Source: Branchiostoma floridae (lineage: Eukaryota > Chordata > Leptocardii > Amphioxiformes > Branchiostomatidae). Taken from it: a DNA stretch of 64,000 nucleotides. Shown piece after piece: positions 10,785 to 22,913 of the stretch (the first letter of the stretch is position 1; each line of letters opens with the position of its first letter). The stretch lies in contig NW_023365714.1 in NCBI RefSeq assembly GCF_000003815.2, forward strand, positions 710,608 through 774,607, read 5' to 3'. The position numbers were made by a program, and so were the translations under genes. The notes below the pieces were generated by a model. It was not told the origin of the DNA, searched no databases, and saw only the letters and a program-made list of their open reading frames with translations.

Positions 10785-12310
10785 CAGTCAGCCTGGAGTT
10801 GGAAAGTTATGTGGGACTTAAGCCGAGAGTCTGCCAGGGTTTTACACTCAGTCTGACGTCTTTTCAATATCGTATTCAAGACATACAGTAACATTTGAGG
10901 TAATACAGAACTACACATCCAGTTATAACTATCACCAGTCAAGCTTCTGGCAATCGGAGATTTTTTATTTCTAGTCAGTCTGGAATATTGAGTGATGTGA
11001 GACTTAAGCCGAGAGTCTACCAGGCTTTTACACCTACGTCTTTTCAATATCATATTCAAGACATAACTTTTGAGGTAATACAGAACTACACATCCAGTTA
11101 TAACTATCACCAGTCGAGCTTCTGGCAATCGGAGATTTTTTATTTCTAGTCAGTCTGGAATATTGAGTGATGTGGGACTTAAGCCGTGAGTCTACCAGGT
11201 TTTTACACCTACGTCTTTTCAATATCGTATTCAAGACATAACTTTTGAGGTAATGCAGAACTACACATCCAGTTATAACTATGACCAGCTTCTGGCAATC
11301 GGATATTTTTTATTTCTAGTCAGTCTGGAATATTGAGTGATGTGAGACTTAAGCCGAGAGTCTACCAGGGTTTTACACTCAGTCTGACGTCCTTTCAATA
11401 TCATATTCAAGACATAACATTTGAGGTAATACAGAACTACACATCCAGTTATAACTATCACCAGCTTCTGGCAATCCGGATATTTTCTATTTCTAGTCAG
11501 TCTGGAATATTGAGTGATGTGGGACTTAAGCCGGGAGTCTACCAGGTTTTTACACCTACGTCTTTTCAATATCGTATTCAAGACATAACTTTTGAGGTAA
11601 TACAGAACTACACATCCAGTCATAACTATCACCAGTCGAGCTTCTGGCAATCGGAGATTTTTTATTTCTAGTCAGTCTGGAGTTAGAGAGTTATGTGGGA
11701 CTTAAGCCGGGAGTCTGCCAGGGTTTTATACTCAGTCTGACGTCTTTTCAATGTCGTATTCAAGACAATCATGACTTTTGAAGTAATACAGAACTACACA
11801 TCCAGTTATAACTATCACCAGCTTCTGGCAATCGGATATTTTCTATTTCTAGTCAGTCTGGAATATTGAGTGATGTGAGACTTAAGCCGGGAGTCTACCA
11901 GGTTTTTACACCTACGTCTTTTCAATATCGTATTCAAGACATAACTTTTGAGGTAATACAGACCTACACATCCAGTTATAACTATCACCAGCTTCTGGCA
12001 ATCTGGATATTTTCTATTCCTAGTCAGTCTGGAATATTGAGTGATGTGGGACTTAAGCCGGGAGTCTGCCAGGCTTTTACACCTACGTCTTTTCAATATC
12101 ATATTCAAGACATAACATTTGAGGTAATACAGACCTACACATCCAGTTATAACTATCACCAGCTTCTGGCAATCGGATATTTTCTATTCCTAGTCAGTCT
12201 GGAATATTGAGTGATGTGGGACTTAAGCCGAGAGTCTGCCAGGGTTTTATACTCAGTCTGGCATCTTTTCAATATCGTAGTCAAGACATAACTCCTAGGA
12301 TGAGTCAGAC
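10785..12310. repeat. ~175-bp satellite-like tandem array, ~8.7 copies
   Basis: The marker AGTCAGTCTGGAATATTGAG (or a variant) recurs at about 10785, 10973, 11147, 11318, 11493, 11668, 11848, 12021 and 12194, so the unit is 171-188 bp. Units are 90% or more alike by eye. The unit length is not a fixed multiple of three and frames are open on both strands in different copies, so the ORFs are repeat artefacts. Confidence 0.95.
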
Positions 12311-13008
12311 GCCAATATTCTTTCTTCGTATGAACGTCTCAGATTTACACTCTGTGAGCACGAATGGGGTTTCTTAAAGAAAAGAGTCTCGCCAGACAGA
12401 CTGACTGGGAAGGATGTAATATAATTCAAGTTATTCTGATAATTTGAATGAAGATATTCAGGCTCATAGTTTATAGTCTTATACTTTCAGTCATTAGAAA
12501 ACCTTGTGGCTCTTCTTCTTCTGTTTTCAACAAAAAATAGTCAGACTTGCTGAATTTTCAACATGAAAACAAAAGGAAAGAAGACCATAGCCTGTCAAGG
12601 ACAAGAGATACATGAAAAACCAAAAGTTCTGCTGCAGTACCAAGGTCACACACCAGGGGCCCCAAAATCAATATTTGACAAGTTGGTACATGTTGATGAG
12701 ACCTGAAAATGAGACTGATTTTTTTCCTTTTTCATATAAACCGAGAACCAAAAAATCAAATTACAGTGGCCTAATAACCAGGTTTAAAGCCAGGCAGTAA
12801 TAAGACGTCTTTGAAGGAAAACTGTCTCACAAAAAAGACTTAAGACGTGGGAGAAGAAACAAAAATCCCAGCCTGCAGTCAGAGTGCTTGTTACACTCGG
12901 ATCTTTATTACATTCAAGACAACCCAATGAAATTTATAGCCAAAGTTTATTTCTCTCGAACCAGATTTGTTCCCGAGCCATCGCCCCTCCAGCCTGAGAT
13001 GTTTGAAT
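12311..13008. other. No gene seen
   Basis: Unique AT-rich sequence without a supported reading frame or recognisable repeat structure. Confidence 0.5.
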
Positions 13009-13344
13009 CAGGGTTGTAGCCAGCCTAAAATCATTTTCCGTCCCCTTGACTTTGAATCCTATCAAGCGCCCTTGGCACAAAACATTGTGCTTTCCTAGGG
13101 GGAATGCTCCCCTGGAAAATTTGGAAATCAATCAAGACCCTCTGAAATGCTATTTCCTGCATTCTAAGGTGCAAACTTTTCTAGTAGACTAAGCTGTTCA
13201 ATGGCATCTGTTTTGGAGAAAAATTACACAAGGGAGTCAGTTTTATTTGTCTGTCACAGAGGACGGAATGGGCAAGAAATTTTTCCGTCCCAAACAGCAA
13301 AATTCCGTCAAAAAACGGAAGGACGGGTGCTGGCTACAACCCTG
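13009..13344. mobile_element. hAT-like MITE, CAGGGTTGTAGCC ends, perfect 8-bp TSD
   Basis: The left end CAGGGTTGTAGCCAGC is mirrored by GCTGGCTACAACCCTG at the right. The flanks are identical 8-mers, GTTTGAAT (13001-13008 and 13345-13352). The interior carries TTCCGTCCCC and its complement as subterminal inverted words; there is no transposase. The short ORFs on both strands here lie inside the element. Confidence 0.88.
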
Positions 13345-13794
13345 GTTTGAATATTCCCAGCCTCTTCATGTTGTATTCATGCCGCAGGGTTTGAGTGAGA
13401 CAACAAAGCCGTATCTCAGCCTACGCTAACTAGCTCTGATATGTGCGGAAAGCAATTTAGCAACATCCTGTCTCTGACATTCAGGGGAGAAGCTGGAGGT
13501 GTTTTATGTAACAGAATTTGCTCGCACACGAATTATCAATGTTAATGTTAAAATGAAAACACAGCATAATTTACAAAACGTTGTTAAGTTCTACATTTGT
13601 GCTCTGTTAGACTTAAAACATTGTGCATAGTATTCACTGCAACATATATAGTTGCTTGTATCCTTTACTGTATATAAACTGCACATTGCAATATTTAGTT
13701 TAAGATCACTAAACTGCATGTATACATTCATTACTACTATTGTTACAAAATGTATATAGTTCCATCCATGTAAAGTTAATGGTCCTTCTTAGCA

Positions 13795-14085
13795 GGGCTG
13801 TGTTATGCACTTTCCATTGTGCACCTGACATTGTACACTCTTTCTGCACCTGCACACGTTATGCACCTTTTAATTTTATTGTAGCAGAGACTATTGTTGT
13901 TGTACACTACTTTTACGTTGCACCTGTTACTTTGCACTTGCTCTTTTGCACCTGCTCTTTTGCACCTGCTCTTTTCCACCTGCTATTGTCAACCTGCCAC
14001 AAATTATGTGCACCAGTTGCTGTGCATCATTTAATACTAGGCACCTGCCATTTTGCATCTGCTAGTTTGCATCTGCTAATCTCAC
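13795..14085. repeat. Short-word repeat tract (TTTGCACCTGCTC)
   Basis: TTGCACCTG-like words recur every 13-40 bases; three perfect copies of a 14-mer lie at about 13930-13975. It resembles the word-repeat interiors of the CAGGGCTCGAAAT family but no inverted ends are visible. Confidence 0.6.
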
Positions 14086-17035
14086 TATAAGAAAGCCATT
14101 TTAACACACATCTAAAGTCAAATATGCATCACTTCAGACAAAATATATCAATAGACTTAAATAAAATGTCAAAATACCTAGTACTTAATCTAGTGCTAAA
14201 TGACAGTTTCTAGCATTGTTTATTCAGAAACTTTGCAACGTTCACCAAATGTAAATTTTGTCAAATGTACATATCCCTGAACCAAAATCAACCAATCAAC
14301 AGTGGGGAGACAACTTGCAGAGGTGGTATCACCTGTTTTGTCTCCCCACCATTTTTATATGGGAAGTGTAATAAACAAATAATCAAATAAACAAACAGTT
14401 GTGTACAATTGTGTAGCTTCTTCTTGTCCTCATACACAGCACGTCCTGACCTTGCCCCAGACAGCGGAATGACCTTGAGGCCAGCCGGAGACAGCCAGGA
14501 GACAGGAGAATCATCCCTTATTGATCCTCCTTCCCCGCTTCTCAAAAAATCGTCTGCTTCCGTCTAACTACCATAACTCAAATCTGTCAACATGAGACAC
14601 GGCAATCTATCTCTGGTTAGGTCAGGTTTGGAACACCATTGCCCAAATTGGGACGGCACCATGTTGGAAGCCTCCAGTTTCCACTTGTTACAGTTGGGCC
14701 AAGTTTGGAAAGGCTGTTAGGCCAAACCAATTCAATTTCTTGGTTAAGGCTCTTTCTAATTTTTCCTATTCTATTAATTTTTTTTTAGCCCTGTTTTTGT
14801 GATTTTCATTGTAAGGAGTTACATATCCATAAATCAATCAAACTTTTCAGGTTTCTTAGCCACCACCAAAGCTTAAAATGCTACATTAGAAAATAGATAC
14901 TTCCACGACGCACCGTCCGCTCTCCAAAGTCCAATTTGATTTTATCCCCTTGTACATGTTGCCAGAATACAATATTCCTAACCAGATTTCTGTACTCCAT
15001 CATTCTGTATTCCTGTCCTATACCATGAATCCCGCCTCCCCGGAACCAGCCTGAACATTTCCTGATAACAGCGCTCTCAGCACCTCAGCCAGCCCCGTAC
15101 CAATTAGCAGGGTCTATAAAACTCTACTCTGTGGAGAGGCACTGAGGTGCAGCGAGCCTAACCCTACTGTCTCCACGGAGTAGGCTCACATGTCCCCGGA
15201 GTAGGCTTCAAACTGCAGGGAGCCATTCTTCAAAGGGCTTTTAGAATATCGCTGGGATTATGAGTTATGGTTGGTGTTATTGATATTCACTGTGCACAAA
15301 TGTTGGTTTTCCCGGGGGGTTCGGGTGAGTGGTGATACATTAATGTGCTATTATGTAAGGTAGGAGTGCACACTTTCAGATAACACGGTTAATATTTATT
15401 ACTATTACTCTGAGTTTGAAAGGAAGAGTTTGAAAAGTCAGTAAACTTTAAGTTAGATTTTCTGTTATTACATTTTGACTCAACTTTTACTTCAAAAAAA
15501 TCAGAACTTCATGACATGAAATTGGTAACGGTGTGTTTTCCTAAGTTTTAAATGAGAAATTCAACTATTCCAATCTACACAGCAGACTAACAGCCAATAC
15601 TCACCTATACTATTGGTAGATGTGGTACAGTAATTCTTTCATTGAGTTACAATGCTAACTCTATAGTACAACCAAAGGAACATTTTATACACATATTTTG
15701 AGATGGCGCAGCTTTTGCTACCATATGAACTGACAAGAAAATATTCTGATATAACTATACAAGAACTTCCTACTAATCACCAGATGTCACATTTCCAAAC
15801 CGGGCCGGGCCGGGATGTTTGTGGAAATGAAAAATAGGGATGTGAAAAAATATACACAAATAATGCCCATGACTATTCTCCTTACGTCTTGTGTAGTTTG
15901 GTGTCTTTTGTATCAAACTTTTTTGTTCCAGAAAGCTATCCAACCTGGCCCCAGTTAGGAGATGTGACGCAAGCCTAAATAATGTGGTCTAGCTCGAATC
16001 TTAAACCCCTTTCAGACCCTCCTACAGATCACTTACACAAACTCCTTCATCTTGACCTTGAGAGGTCAGGCTGCAGTAATGTAAGGAAACTTGACTCTTA
16101 AGAAGGTCATCAAGACGTCACCCCATCAATAAGACTGAAGTACATCTTAAGAGAAGACACGTTTCCATCCTCCCTCTGACGAACAACTGCGCTTACCGGG
16201 GGTGTCATAAAATGGACCGGGTACTCACCGTGCTGAATAAACATGGGATCAGGCTTTTAGCTGGAATTTTATTATAGGGGGCAAATTTCTTGGTGAGTGG
16301 TGGCAAGTGATATAGGCATGACTATTGTAGGGGGGTCTGGGGGCATCCACCTTCCATGGTGCAGAGTTTTAAAGAATTCTAAGTTAAAATGGTGCACTCT
16401 AAGGTATCCTGAGGGGCAAAATTACTGTCAGAGAGGTCACAGTAGAAGACAGTAGAAGACTGACCACAAGAGACCCAGTAGCATCCCTGGTCAATCAGAA
16501 TATTATGCTCCCCAATGTAAGGGCTATCTTCACTTACAAGTACAGTATCTTCAGAACGTCTACTTAGTGCATCCAATTTCTTATTATTGTTAGAACAGCT
16601 TATCCAAGAGATGAACAGACGCATTACAGTACAAACTTGCAGCACGTCCAACAGGGCACACAGTCACCACCTGCAGCATATAATCTGCTGGTATGATATG
16701 AAGTAGGAAATAAACCCTGATGAGACAGTCATATACTCAGTGATATAGAACATCGTACAGTAGCTTTTGTGGGCCTGGAATCCCACAGGCTGTGTGGTGA
16801 GAGGCCGTCAAAGCAAATCCTGGTCATCACTTGTGCATTTATCATTTCTGTTTCACTGTCAGGAGGTTCCTTTGTAGTAATTCTGAACTTCTTTTGCTGT
16901 TAAACTGAGCTCTAATCAGCTTACAGCTTCATACAGTCAAGCAAAAGGAACTGGGTTACGAATAAAAAGTCCAGTTTTAGAAAGAATTGATACCTCCGCA
17001 CTAAACATCCATTCCAGATCCAATTCTTGAGCTGT
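14086..17035. other. No gene supported
   Basis: The stretch holds a solo MITE end at about 14718-14775 (AACCAATTCAATTTCTTGGT, the family of 28958-29294) and the inverted copy of the 8372 repeat (about 16268-16510). A TCTATAAAAC tract at about 15112 is TATA-like but no exon follows. Nothing else is recognised. Confidence 0.5.
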
Positions 17036-17597
17036 GAATGAAAATGTTTTGTAAAATATTCTGACAAAGAAAAAGAGGATTATCATTTTGAACAATAAGT
17101 AGCTTAGTCTAAATCAGGAAGCTTTCTTTCATAATTTTTCCACAAAAAGAAACATCTAGTCAAAGCTTTAAAGTAAGAACCAGAGAATTGTCTTCATACT
17201 GCCTTCATACAAACCTCATGTATCGATAAACATAATGCTGTTATTGTATATTGTACAGCTACCAGGGCTAGCCCTTGATAATAGCCTACAGCTAGTTGGG
17301 TAGGCCTGGCTGTATTTCTCTCTATACTGTATACAGCCGAATAAATAAATCAAAATCTAGTCAGGGCTGAAATAACCAGAGAACTGCCTTCCTATCGCCC
17401 ACGCTCTACCCACTAACTCTCACTCACAGCTCTATCAGTGAATAAAAATGTTTTGTAAAATATTCTGACAAAAAAAAAAGAGGATCATCATTTTGAACAA
17501 TAAGTAGCTTAGTCTAAATCAGTAAGCTTTCTTTCATAATTTTTCCACAAAAAGAAACATCTAGCCAAAGCTCTTATTAGTAAGAACCAGACAATTG
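17036..17597. repeat. Direct duplication, ~155 bp x 2, 250 bp apart
   Basis: 17036-17195 and 17442-17597 are near-identical (AATGTTTTGTAAAATATTCT through AAGAAACATCTAG). The spacer holds AT-rich sequence with no ends or TSD. It looks like a local segmental duplication. Confidence 0.85.
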
Positions 17598-17877
17598 CTC
17601 TCCTGCTGCCCACCCCTCTATACATGTATCACCCACTCTCAGTCTAACTCACGGCTCTGTCAGTGAATGAAAAGCTGGCTACCTCTCTATCTCGTGACCA
17701 CTGAATTAATTGGTTTATTCGCGGCGGCACACGTGGCGAGGAACGCTCACATGCGCATGTTCAAGGGTTTTTCCTGGAAACTCGGTGATCAGAAATGCGC
17801 AGGGTGATGTGGGGATAAGGTTGGGAGTACAGTTATAATGTACTGCTTACTGGGTACATGTACACTTTGGTGCACAC

Positions 17878-18306
17878 TAGGGCTGGGTACAGGTACAAAA
17901 CCGTTTTTCTTATTGCACCGGTCCAGAAAAACCGGACCTGAAAAAAATCGGTGGACCGGATGTTGGACCGAACATATTATATTAAGTTAACAGGCATTCA
18001 CGCGTTTTGGGGCTGACTAGTCGGGGAATATAACAAGAGCGAGGCAGAGTAGACTCTATAGTAATTTCTACCAAGTTTTACAGTCAATCATACAGAGGCA
18101 GTTAGCTTTGTAGGATTTTAAAACACCAGTGGGAGTCAAATATTTCACAAAACAGATTTCTTTGTAACGAAATAGACCATTGTTTTGAGTATCATCCATT
18201 CACAAGTTTTCAAATATTGAATCAGGACAAGGTTCAGGTCCGGACCTGATCCTCTGGACCTGAACCGGACATGAACCTGATGTTTCTGTACCAGTACCCA
18301 CCCCTA
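17878..18306. mobile_element. hAT-like element, sister of 1463-1895
   Basis: It starts TAGGGCTGGGTACAGGTAC and ends GTACCCACCCCTA. The flanks GTGCACAC (17870-17877) and ATGCACAC (18307-18314) are an 8-bp TSD with one mismatch. Interior words (GGTCCGGACCTG and its palindrome) match the 1463 copy. Confidence 0.82.
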
Positions 18307-18924
18307 ATGCACACAACATTGGAGATGGCCACCTGATGGTTGAACGTGGGTGTTAGGTTTATTGTTTATTGTTTATTAACTCCTTTAGTTGTTGACAACT
18401 TTTGACAGTCTACAACATCTACCCTTCCAGGAGTAATAATTACACATAACACTTGGACATCACATACACAACATATAACATGTCATTCACAATATCATAA
18501 TAAAAACAAAAGTATGTGCCTTATCAAAGGTAATAAATACCTCACGTGCCATTAGCTGGACTTCACGTGTGTTTCATTAGCTGTTAACTCATTTAGGGTG
18601 TTAACTCATTTAGGGTTACACATTTAGTATTACCTGTTTTAATGTCTTGAAGTATAGGAAGATTAAAGTTAACTACAAAATAATGTATGATAGTTAATGG
18701 GCTAAATGAAGTATCCAATGATACAAGTCAGAGATTCTGAAGGTGCTAGACGTCATTCTCAAAGAACAGTGGACCACGACTTAACGTCCCGTCCCAATGA
18801 CTGTGACTCTTTCCCACCGAAGGGACAACAACTCTTGGGATTCAAACTCATAACCACCAGTTAAAGAATCCCCAATACTAATTAAAGGACTGTACTGCGC
18901 TTAAAACACATTATCCTTATCATT

Positions 18925-19040
18925 GCTGCCTCCTCTCAGCAGTATCCAGGTCTAGTGACTGACAAGTGGCTGGGATTGGAACTCCCAACCCTCAGGTTCA
19001 GAAGCAGTATCACTAACCACTGTACCTCACATGGTATCCT
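18925..19040 (-). repeat. tRNA-derived SINE-like head, minus strand
   Basis: The reverse complement reads a tRNA-like A-box region (GTGAGGTACAGTGGTTAGTG) followed by a B-box region (GGGAGTTCCAATCCC). It belongs to a different SINE type from the 1248 copy. Confidence 0.55.
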
Positions 19041-19071
19041 CCATGTATAATATGTTTGCTGTGTTTTTCTT

Positions 19072-19181
19072 AGCCTAATTAAATCTTGCTTATAGCAGCC
19101 TGCCAAACGTCCCGCCTGCCTCCTAGGAGAAGCCAGTTGCACTTACAGCATTGGACAGCAGGATTTGTGTTGCACAGGCTA
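19072..19181 (+). repeat. Dispersed repeat, same family as 1-98
   Basis: This is the full-looking copy, from AGCCTAATTAAATCTTGCTT to TTGTGTTGCACAGGCTA. Confidence 0.65.
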
Positions 19182-19379
19182 TGTTTTTCTTTTTATTTAC
19201 AGAGTTGATTGTGACGTATCTGTTGTTGTGCAAGCGGTGTTGTTTTGTTTATTTACAGAGTTGTTTACAACATACCTGTTGTTGTGTCGGCGGTTGCCGG
19301 GACGATGACTCCGCTGGGTGAAATGTTCATGGCTGTTTCTGGGTTCCTCCAGTAGTATCAGGTTTCACTGGGCATCAGC

Positions 19380-19540
19380 ACAGATCTGCACGATAATCAA
19401 TAAATAATCAATTAGTTACTCAATAAATAATCAATCAGTTAATCAATAAATAATCAATAACAAAGAACAATGGTGAATATCAAGTTTCCACTAGGCATCC
19501 GCTCAGGTCTAAACAACCAATAAGTAATCAATTAGTTGAT
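19380..19540. repeat. AATCAATAAAT-rich low-complexity tract
   Basis: Variants of TAATCAATTAGTTACTCAAT recur several times; no gene. Confidence 0.6.
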
Positions 19541-20084
19541 CTTCGCACTAATTAATACAAATATTTCTGCTTAAATTAAGAGTTTGGGATCAAATGTTTG
19601 TTTTGAAGATGATTATGTCAGCTTCAATTGAATGCAGTACACAAAAATATGTGTTCGAACATTATGATCGCACAGAAATTTATTACTTGTACTGGAAAAA
19701 AAAGTCTTTGTTATGAATCAAAAATTTCTACAGACCATCATAAGAAAGCAGCAAATGATACAAGAACTGGTGTGTAGAACAACGTATACAACGTTTGGGC
19801 AACTTGAACTGCAGTACCAATCTGAACCACTAGAGGGGGTCATGACGAGGGCTGGTTTAGAGTCAGAAGGACATTATTATGACTGAGCACTTCAACAGAG
19901 TGCTAATGTGAAATCATTTTACTTACAATGTAGTTAGCCCCAATTCCCCCAGCTTACACTTACAAGCACAAGTGTACTTGCCACCAAGCATTTAGAGGCT
20001 CATGAGTTGGAGCTCAGAGCACGATTTGATTGCACTAATATTCTCTAAGTACAAATGTACCTACTAAATAAAAAATCTACAATT

Positions 20085-20317
20085 GAACTGGGAGTAACTG
20101 CTGGGTGTTTGGCTCAAATCCAGAGGTCATGGGTTCAAACCCTGTCATGCTTACAATCTTGTGCCCTTTGGAAAGGCATTTTACCCGACTTTCCTCACTC
20201 CACCCAGGTGTAAAAAATGGTACTTGACTTTGGTTGGGGAGGTAAAAGGCAGTAGGAAGAGAGGGATGGGTTCCTCCCCCCAAAATGGGGCCCTAGAAAC
20301 ACAGAGAATAACAACCC
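20085..20317 (+). repeat. tRNA-derived SINE-like repeat, cut by the gap
   Basis: It matches the 1248 copy: B-box-like GGTCATGGGTTCAAACCC, then TTGTGCCCTTTGGAAAGGCA and CTTTCCTCACTCCACCCAG. Its 3' end runs into the run of N. Confidence 0.65.
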
Positions 20318-20417
20318 NNNNNNNNNNNNNNNNNNNNNNNNNNNNNNNNNNNNNNNNNNNNNNNNNNNNNNNNNNNNNNNNNNNNNNNNNNNNNNNNNNN
20401 NNNNNNNNNNNNNNNNN
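20318..20417. other. Assembly gap, 100 N
   Basis: Exactly 100 N, the conventional size for a scaffold gap of unknown length. It falls between repeats, which probably explains the break. Confidence 0.98.
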
Positions 20418-20469
20418 TCCTCACACCATGATGGGCTACAAGGCACCAATAAAAAAAATGTCCCTCCCA

Positions 20470-20600
20470 TGTCTGATGGCGCATAGGGCGGCGCCCATCT
20501 CCATTTCATCAGTAGCCCTGGGCCACACAACTTTGTGCAATCATTACAGCAGGGGGCTAGTCCACTGGTAGTGGCGTGTGTTCAACTCCCATACTCACAT
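20470..20600 (+). repeat. Single-copy relative of the 47-bp array at 6775
   Basis: The leader GCGCCCATCTCCATTTCATC is followed by one copy of the CAGCAGGGGGCTAGTCCACT unit and a B-box-like GTGTTCAACTCCC. It shows the pre-amplification state of the 6775-7155 array. Confidence 0.7.
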
Positions 20601-20602
20601 AC

Positions 20603-20966
20603 CAGGGCTCGAAATACTGGGGTTTTGTGCACCCAGGTGCACCCAAAATTGGAGCTGTGCACCCAAATTTTTTCTGTGGGTGAACAGGGTAATATTTTGA
20701 TAGGGTTATGTATGTTTAGATGTCAGCATACTAAGTAAACACCATATTCTTGACATCTGTGAGATAGAAAGACAATAAAATGACTGTCATAGTACTTCAG
20801 ATTTCTGAAGATACTAATTACTAATTATAATAGGTAGGTTTGCAATCGTGTTATTCTGATATTCTACGTTATTTTATGTGGTGCACCCAAAAATATTTTG
20901 GTGCACCCAATATTCTAGCTTTGGTGCATCAGTGCAACTATTCCCAAAAATGGATTTCGAGCCCTG
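20603..20966. mobile_element. CAGGGCTCGAAAT-family MITE, inverted interior
   Basis: CAGGGCTCGAAATACTGGGG at the left and GATTTCGAGCCCTG at the right bound a GGTGCACCCA-rich interior that runs opposite to the copies at 7360, 22420 and 39391. The flanking 5-mers (CATAC and CAGAT) do not match, so a TSD is not preserved. Confidence 0.75.
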
Positions 20967-20984
20967 CAGATGCTCGACAAAAAC

Positions 20985-22140
20985 AAGTGCGCGACAGAGA
21001 TATAGGTGCGCGAGAGAGAAACAGATGCGCGACAGAGAAACAGATGCGCAAGAGAGAAACAGGTGGACAAGGGAGAAGCAGGTGCACAAGAGAGAAACAG
21101 GTGAGCAAGAGAGAAACAGGTGGACAAGGGAGAAGCAGGTGCACAAGAGAGAAACAGATGAGCAAGAGAGAAGCAGGTGCGCAAGAGAGAAACAGATGCA
21201 CAAGAGACAAACAGATGCGCAAGAGAGAAACAGATGCGCAAGAGAGAAACAGATGCGCAAGATAGAAACAGATGCGCAAGAGAGAAACAGATGCGCAAGA
21301 GAGAAACAGATGCGCAAGAGAGAAACAGATGCGCAAGAGAGAAACAGATGCGCAAGAGAGAAACAGATGCGCAAGAGAGAAACAGATGCGCAAGAGAGAA
21401 GCAGATGCGCAAGAGAGAAACAGATGCGCAAGAGAGAAACAGATGCGCAAGAGAGAAACAGATGCGCAAGAGAGAAACAGATGCGCAAGAGAGAAACAGA
21501 TGCGCAAGAGAGAAACAGATGCGCTAGGGAGAAATAGATGCGCAAGAGAGAAACAGATGCGCAACGGAGAAACATGCGCAAGAGAGAAACAGATGCGCAA
21601 GAGAGAAACAGATGCGCAAGAGAAGAACAGATGCGCAAGAGAGAAACAGATGCGTCAGAGAGAAACAGATGCGCAAGAGAGAAACAGATGCGCAAGAGAG
21701 AAACAGATGCGCAAGAGAGAAACAGATGCGCAAGAGAGAAACAGATGCGCAAGAGAGAAACAGATGCGCAAGAGAGAAACAGATGCACAAGAGAGAAACA
21801 GGTGCACAAGAGAGAAACAGATGCGCAAGAGAGAAACAGATCCACAAGAGAAACAGGCGTGCAAGAGAGAAACAGATGCGCAAGAGAGAAACAGATGCGC
21901 AAGAGAGAAACAGATGCGCAAGAGAGAAACAGATGCACAAGAGAGAAACAGGTGCACAAGAGAGAAACAGATGCGCAAGAGAGAAACAGATGCGCAAGAG
22001 AGAAACAGATCCACAAGAGAAACAGGCGCGCAAGAGAGAAACAGATGCGCAAGAGAGAAACAGATGCGCAAGAGAGAAACAGATGCACAAGAGAGAAACA
22101 GGTGCACAAGAGAGAAACAGATGCGCAAGAGAGAAACAGG
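20985..22140. repeat. 19-bp minisatellite, ~60 copies
   Basis: The unit CGCAAGAGAGAAACAGATG is repeated over about 1.15 kb, with variant units (GTGCACAAG, CCACAAGAGAAACAGGCG) forming a higher-order pattern in the right half. Because 19 is not a multiple of three and the unit has no stop, the frames stay open for hundreds of codons. These are not genes. The array abuts the right half of a CAGGGCTCGAAAT-family element. Confidence 0.97.
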
Positions 22141-22366
22141 ATTTGTACAGGCTACATTGACTCTTACCACCAGGTGAAGTATAAAAGGAATAACGGCAAT
22201 GGTTTCTGAACAGTTTTAGTGTGATAAGATACTTCCTAAACTCTGAGTGGTTTGAGTTTGAGTGGTGCAGGTAAAATTTGTCTGGTGCAGGTAATTTTCC
22301 ATGTTACCACTTATCATGCAGGACCTTACCAGTGCAGGTATAAATAAAAAAGTATTTCGAGCCCTG
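22141..22366. mobile_element. Right half of a CAGGGCTCGAAAT-family element
   Basis: TGTACAGGCTACATTGACTC to AAGTATTTCGAGCCCTG matches the right end of the element at 49019-49954, including CAATGGTTTCTGAACA and GTGCAGGTAA words. No matching left end is seen; the 19-bp array occupies the place where the tandem interior of the 49019 copy would be. Confidence 0.7.
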
Positions 22367-22419
22367 ACATTGATGTGGGTAAGTAGGTTCCATGGCACAG
22401 AGCATCCCTCATCACATGG

Positions 22420-22784
22420 CAGGGCTCGAAATTAATTTTTGGGATTAGGTGCACTGGTACACCCAGCTTAAAAAATTGGGTGCACCAAAAAAAATTTGGG
22501 TGCACCACTTAAATTTAAGCAGAATGTCAGAAAAACCTAATAACAAAACATAGTTACATACTATCAAATTCTTAAACAAGTACCATGACAGACATTTTTG
22601 TTATCTTTCTAACCCTTAGATGTCAAGAACATGATGTATACTTACTAGTACACTTTGATATCTTAACATGCATAAACCCAAGAAATATTTGGGTGCACCC
22701 TGTGCACCCACAGAAAATAATTGGGTGCACAGCTCCAATTTTGGGTGCACCTGGGTGCACATGCACCCAGTATTTCGAGCCCTG
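22420..22784. mobile_element. CAGGGCTCGAAAT-family MITE
   Basis: CAGGGCTCGAAATTAATTTT and AGTATTTCGAGCCCTG bound a GGTGCACC-word interior nearly identical to 7360-7708. The flanks CATGG and CAAGG match in 4 of 5 bases. Confidence 0.82.
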
Positions 22785-22913
22785 CAAGGTGATGTAGGTA
22801 CACGGCAGCAGGTAATGGGGTTAATTTGGCAGCCAGGCTGATAATGGAGTTCTAAATGGTTCAGTCAATAATGGGGGCTGAAAGATCGGGGTCAGAGCTG
22901 TTTAACTGATATA

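Noticed and set aside
15100-15140. TATA promoter (TCTATAAAAC)
   Set aside because: No exon, start codon or splice donor follows that could be supported; AT-rich matches are common here.
20985-22140. CRISPR-like regular array
   Set aside because: Contiguous direct repeats with no unique spacers, in a eukaryotic genome. The 51596 and 10785 arrays fail for the same reason.
20874-22209. Long open frames (up to 411 codons) on both strands across the 19-bp repeat
   Set aside because: The unit is 19 bp, has no stop in either direction, and cycles through all three frames, so every frame gives the same low-complexity peptide. No start context, splice site or unique domain.
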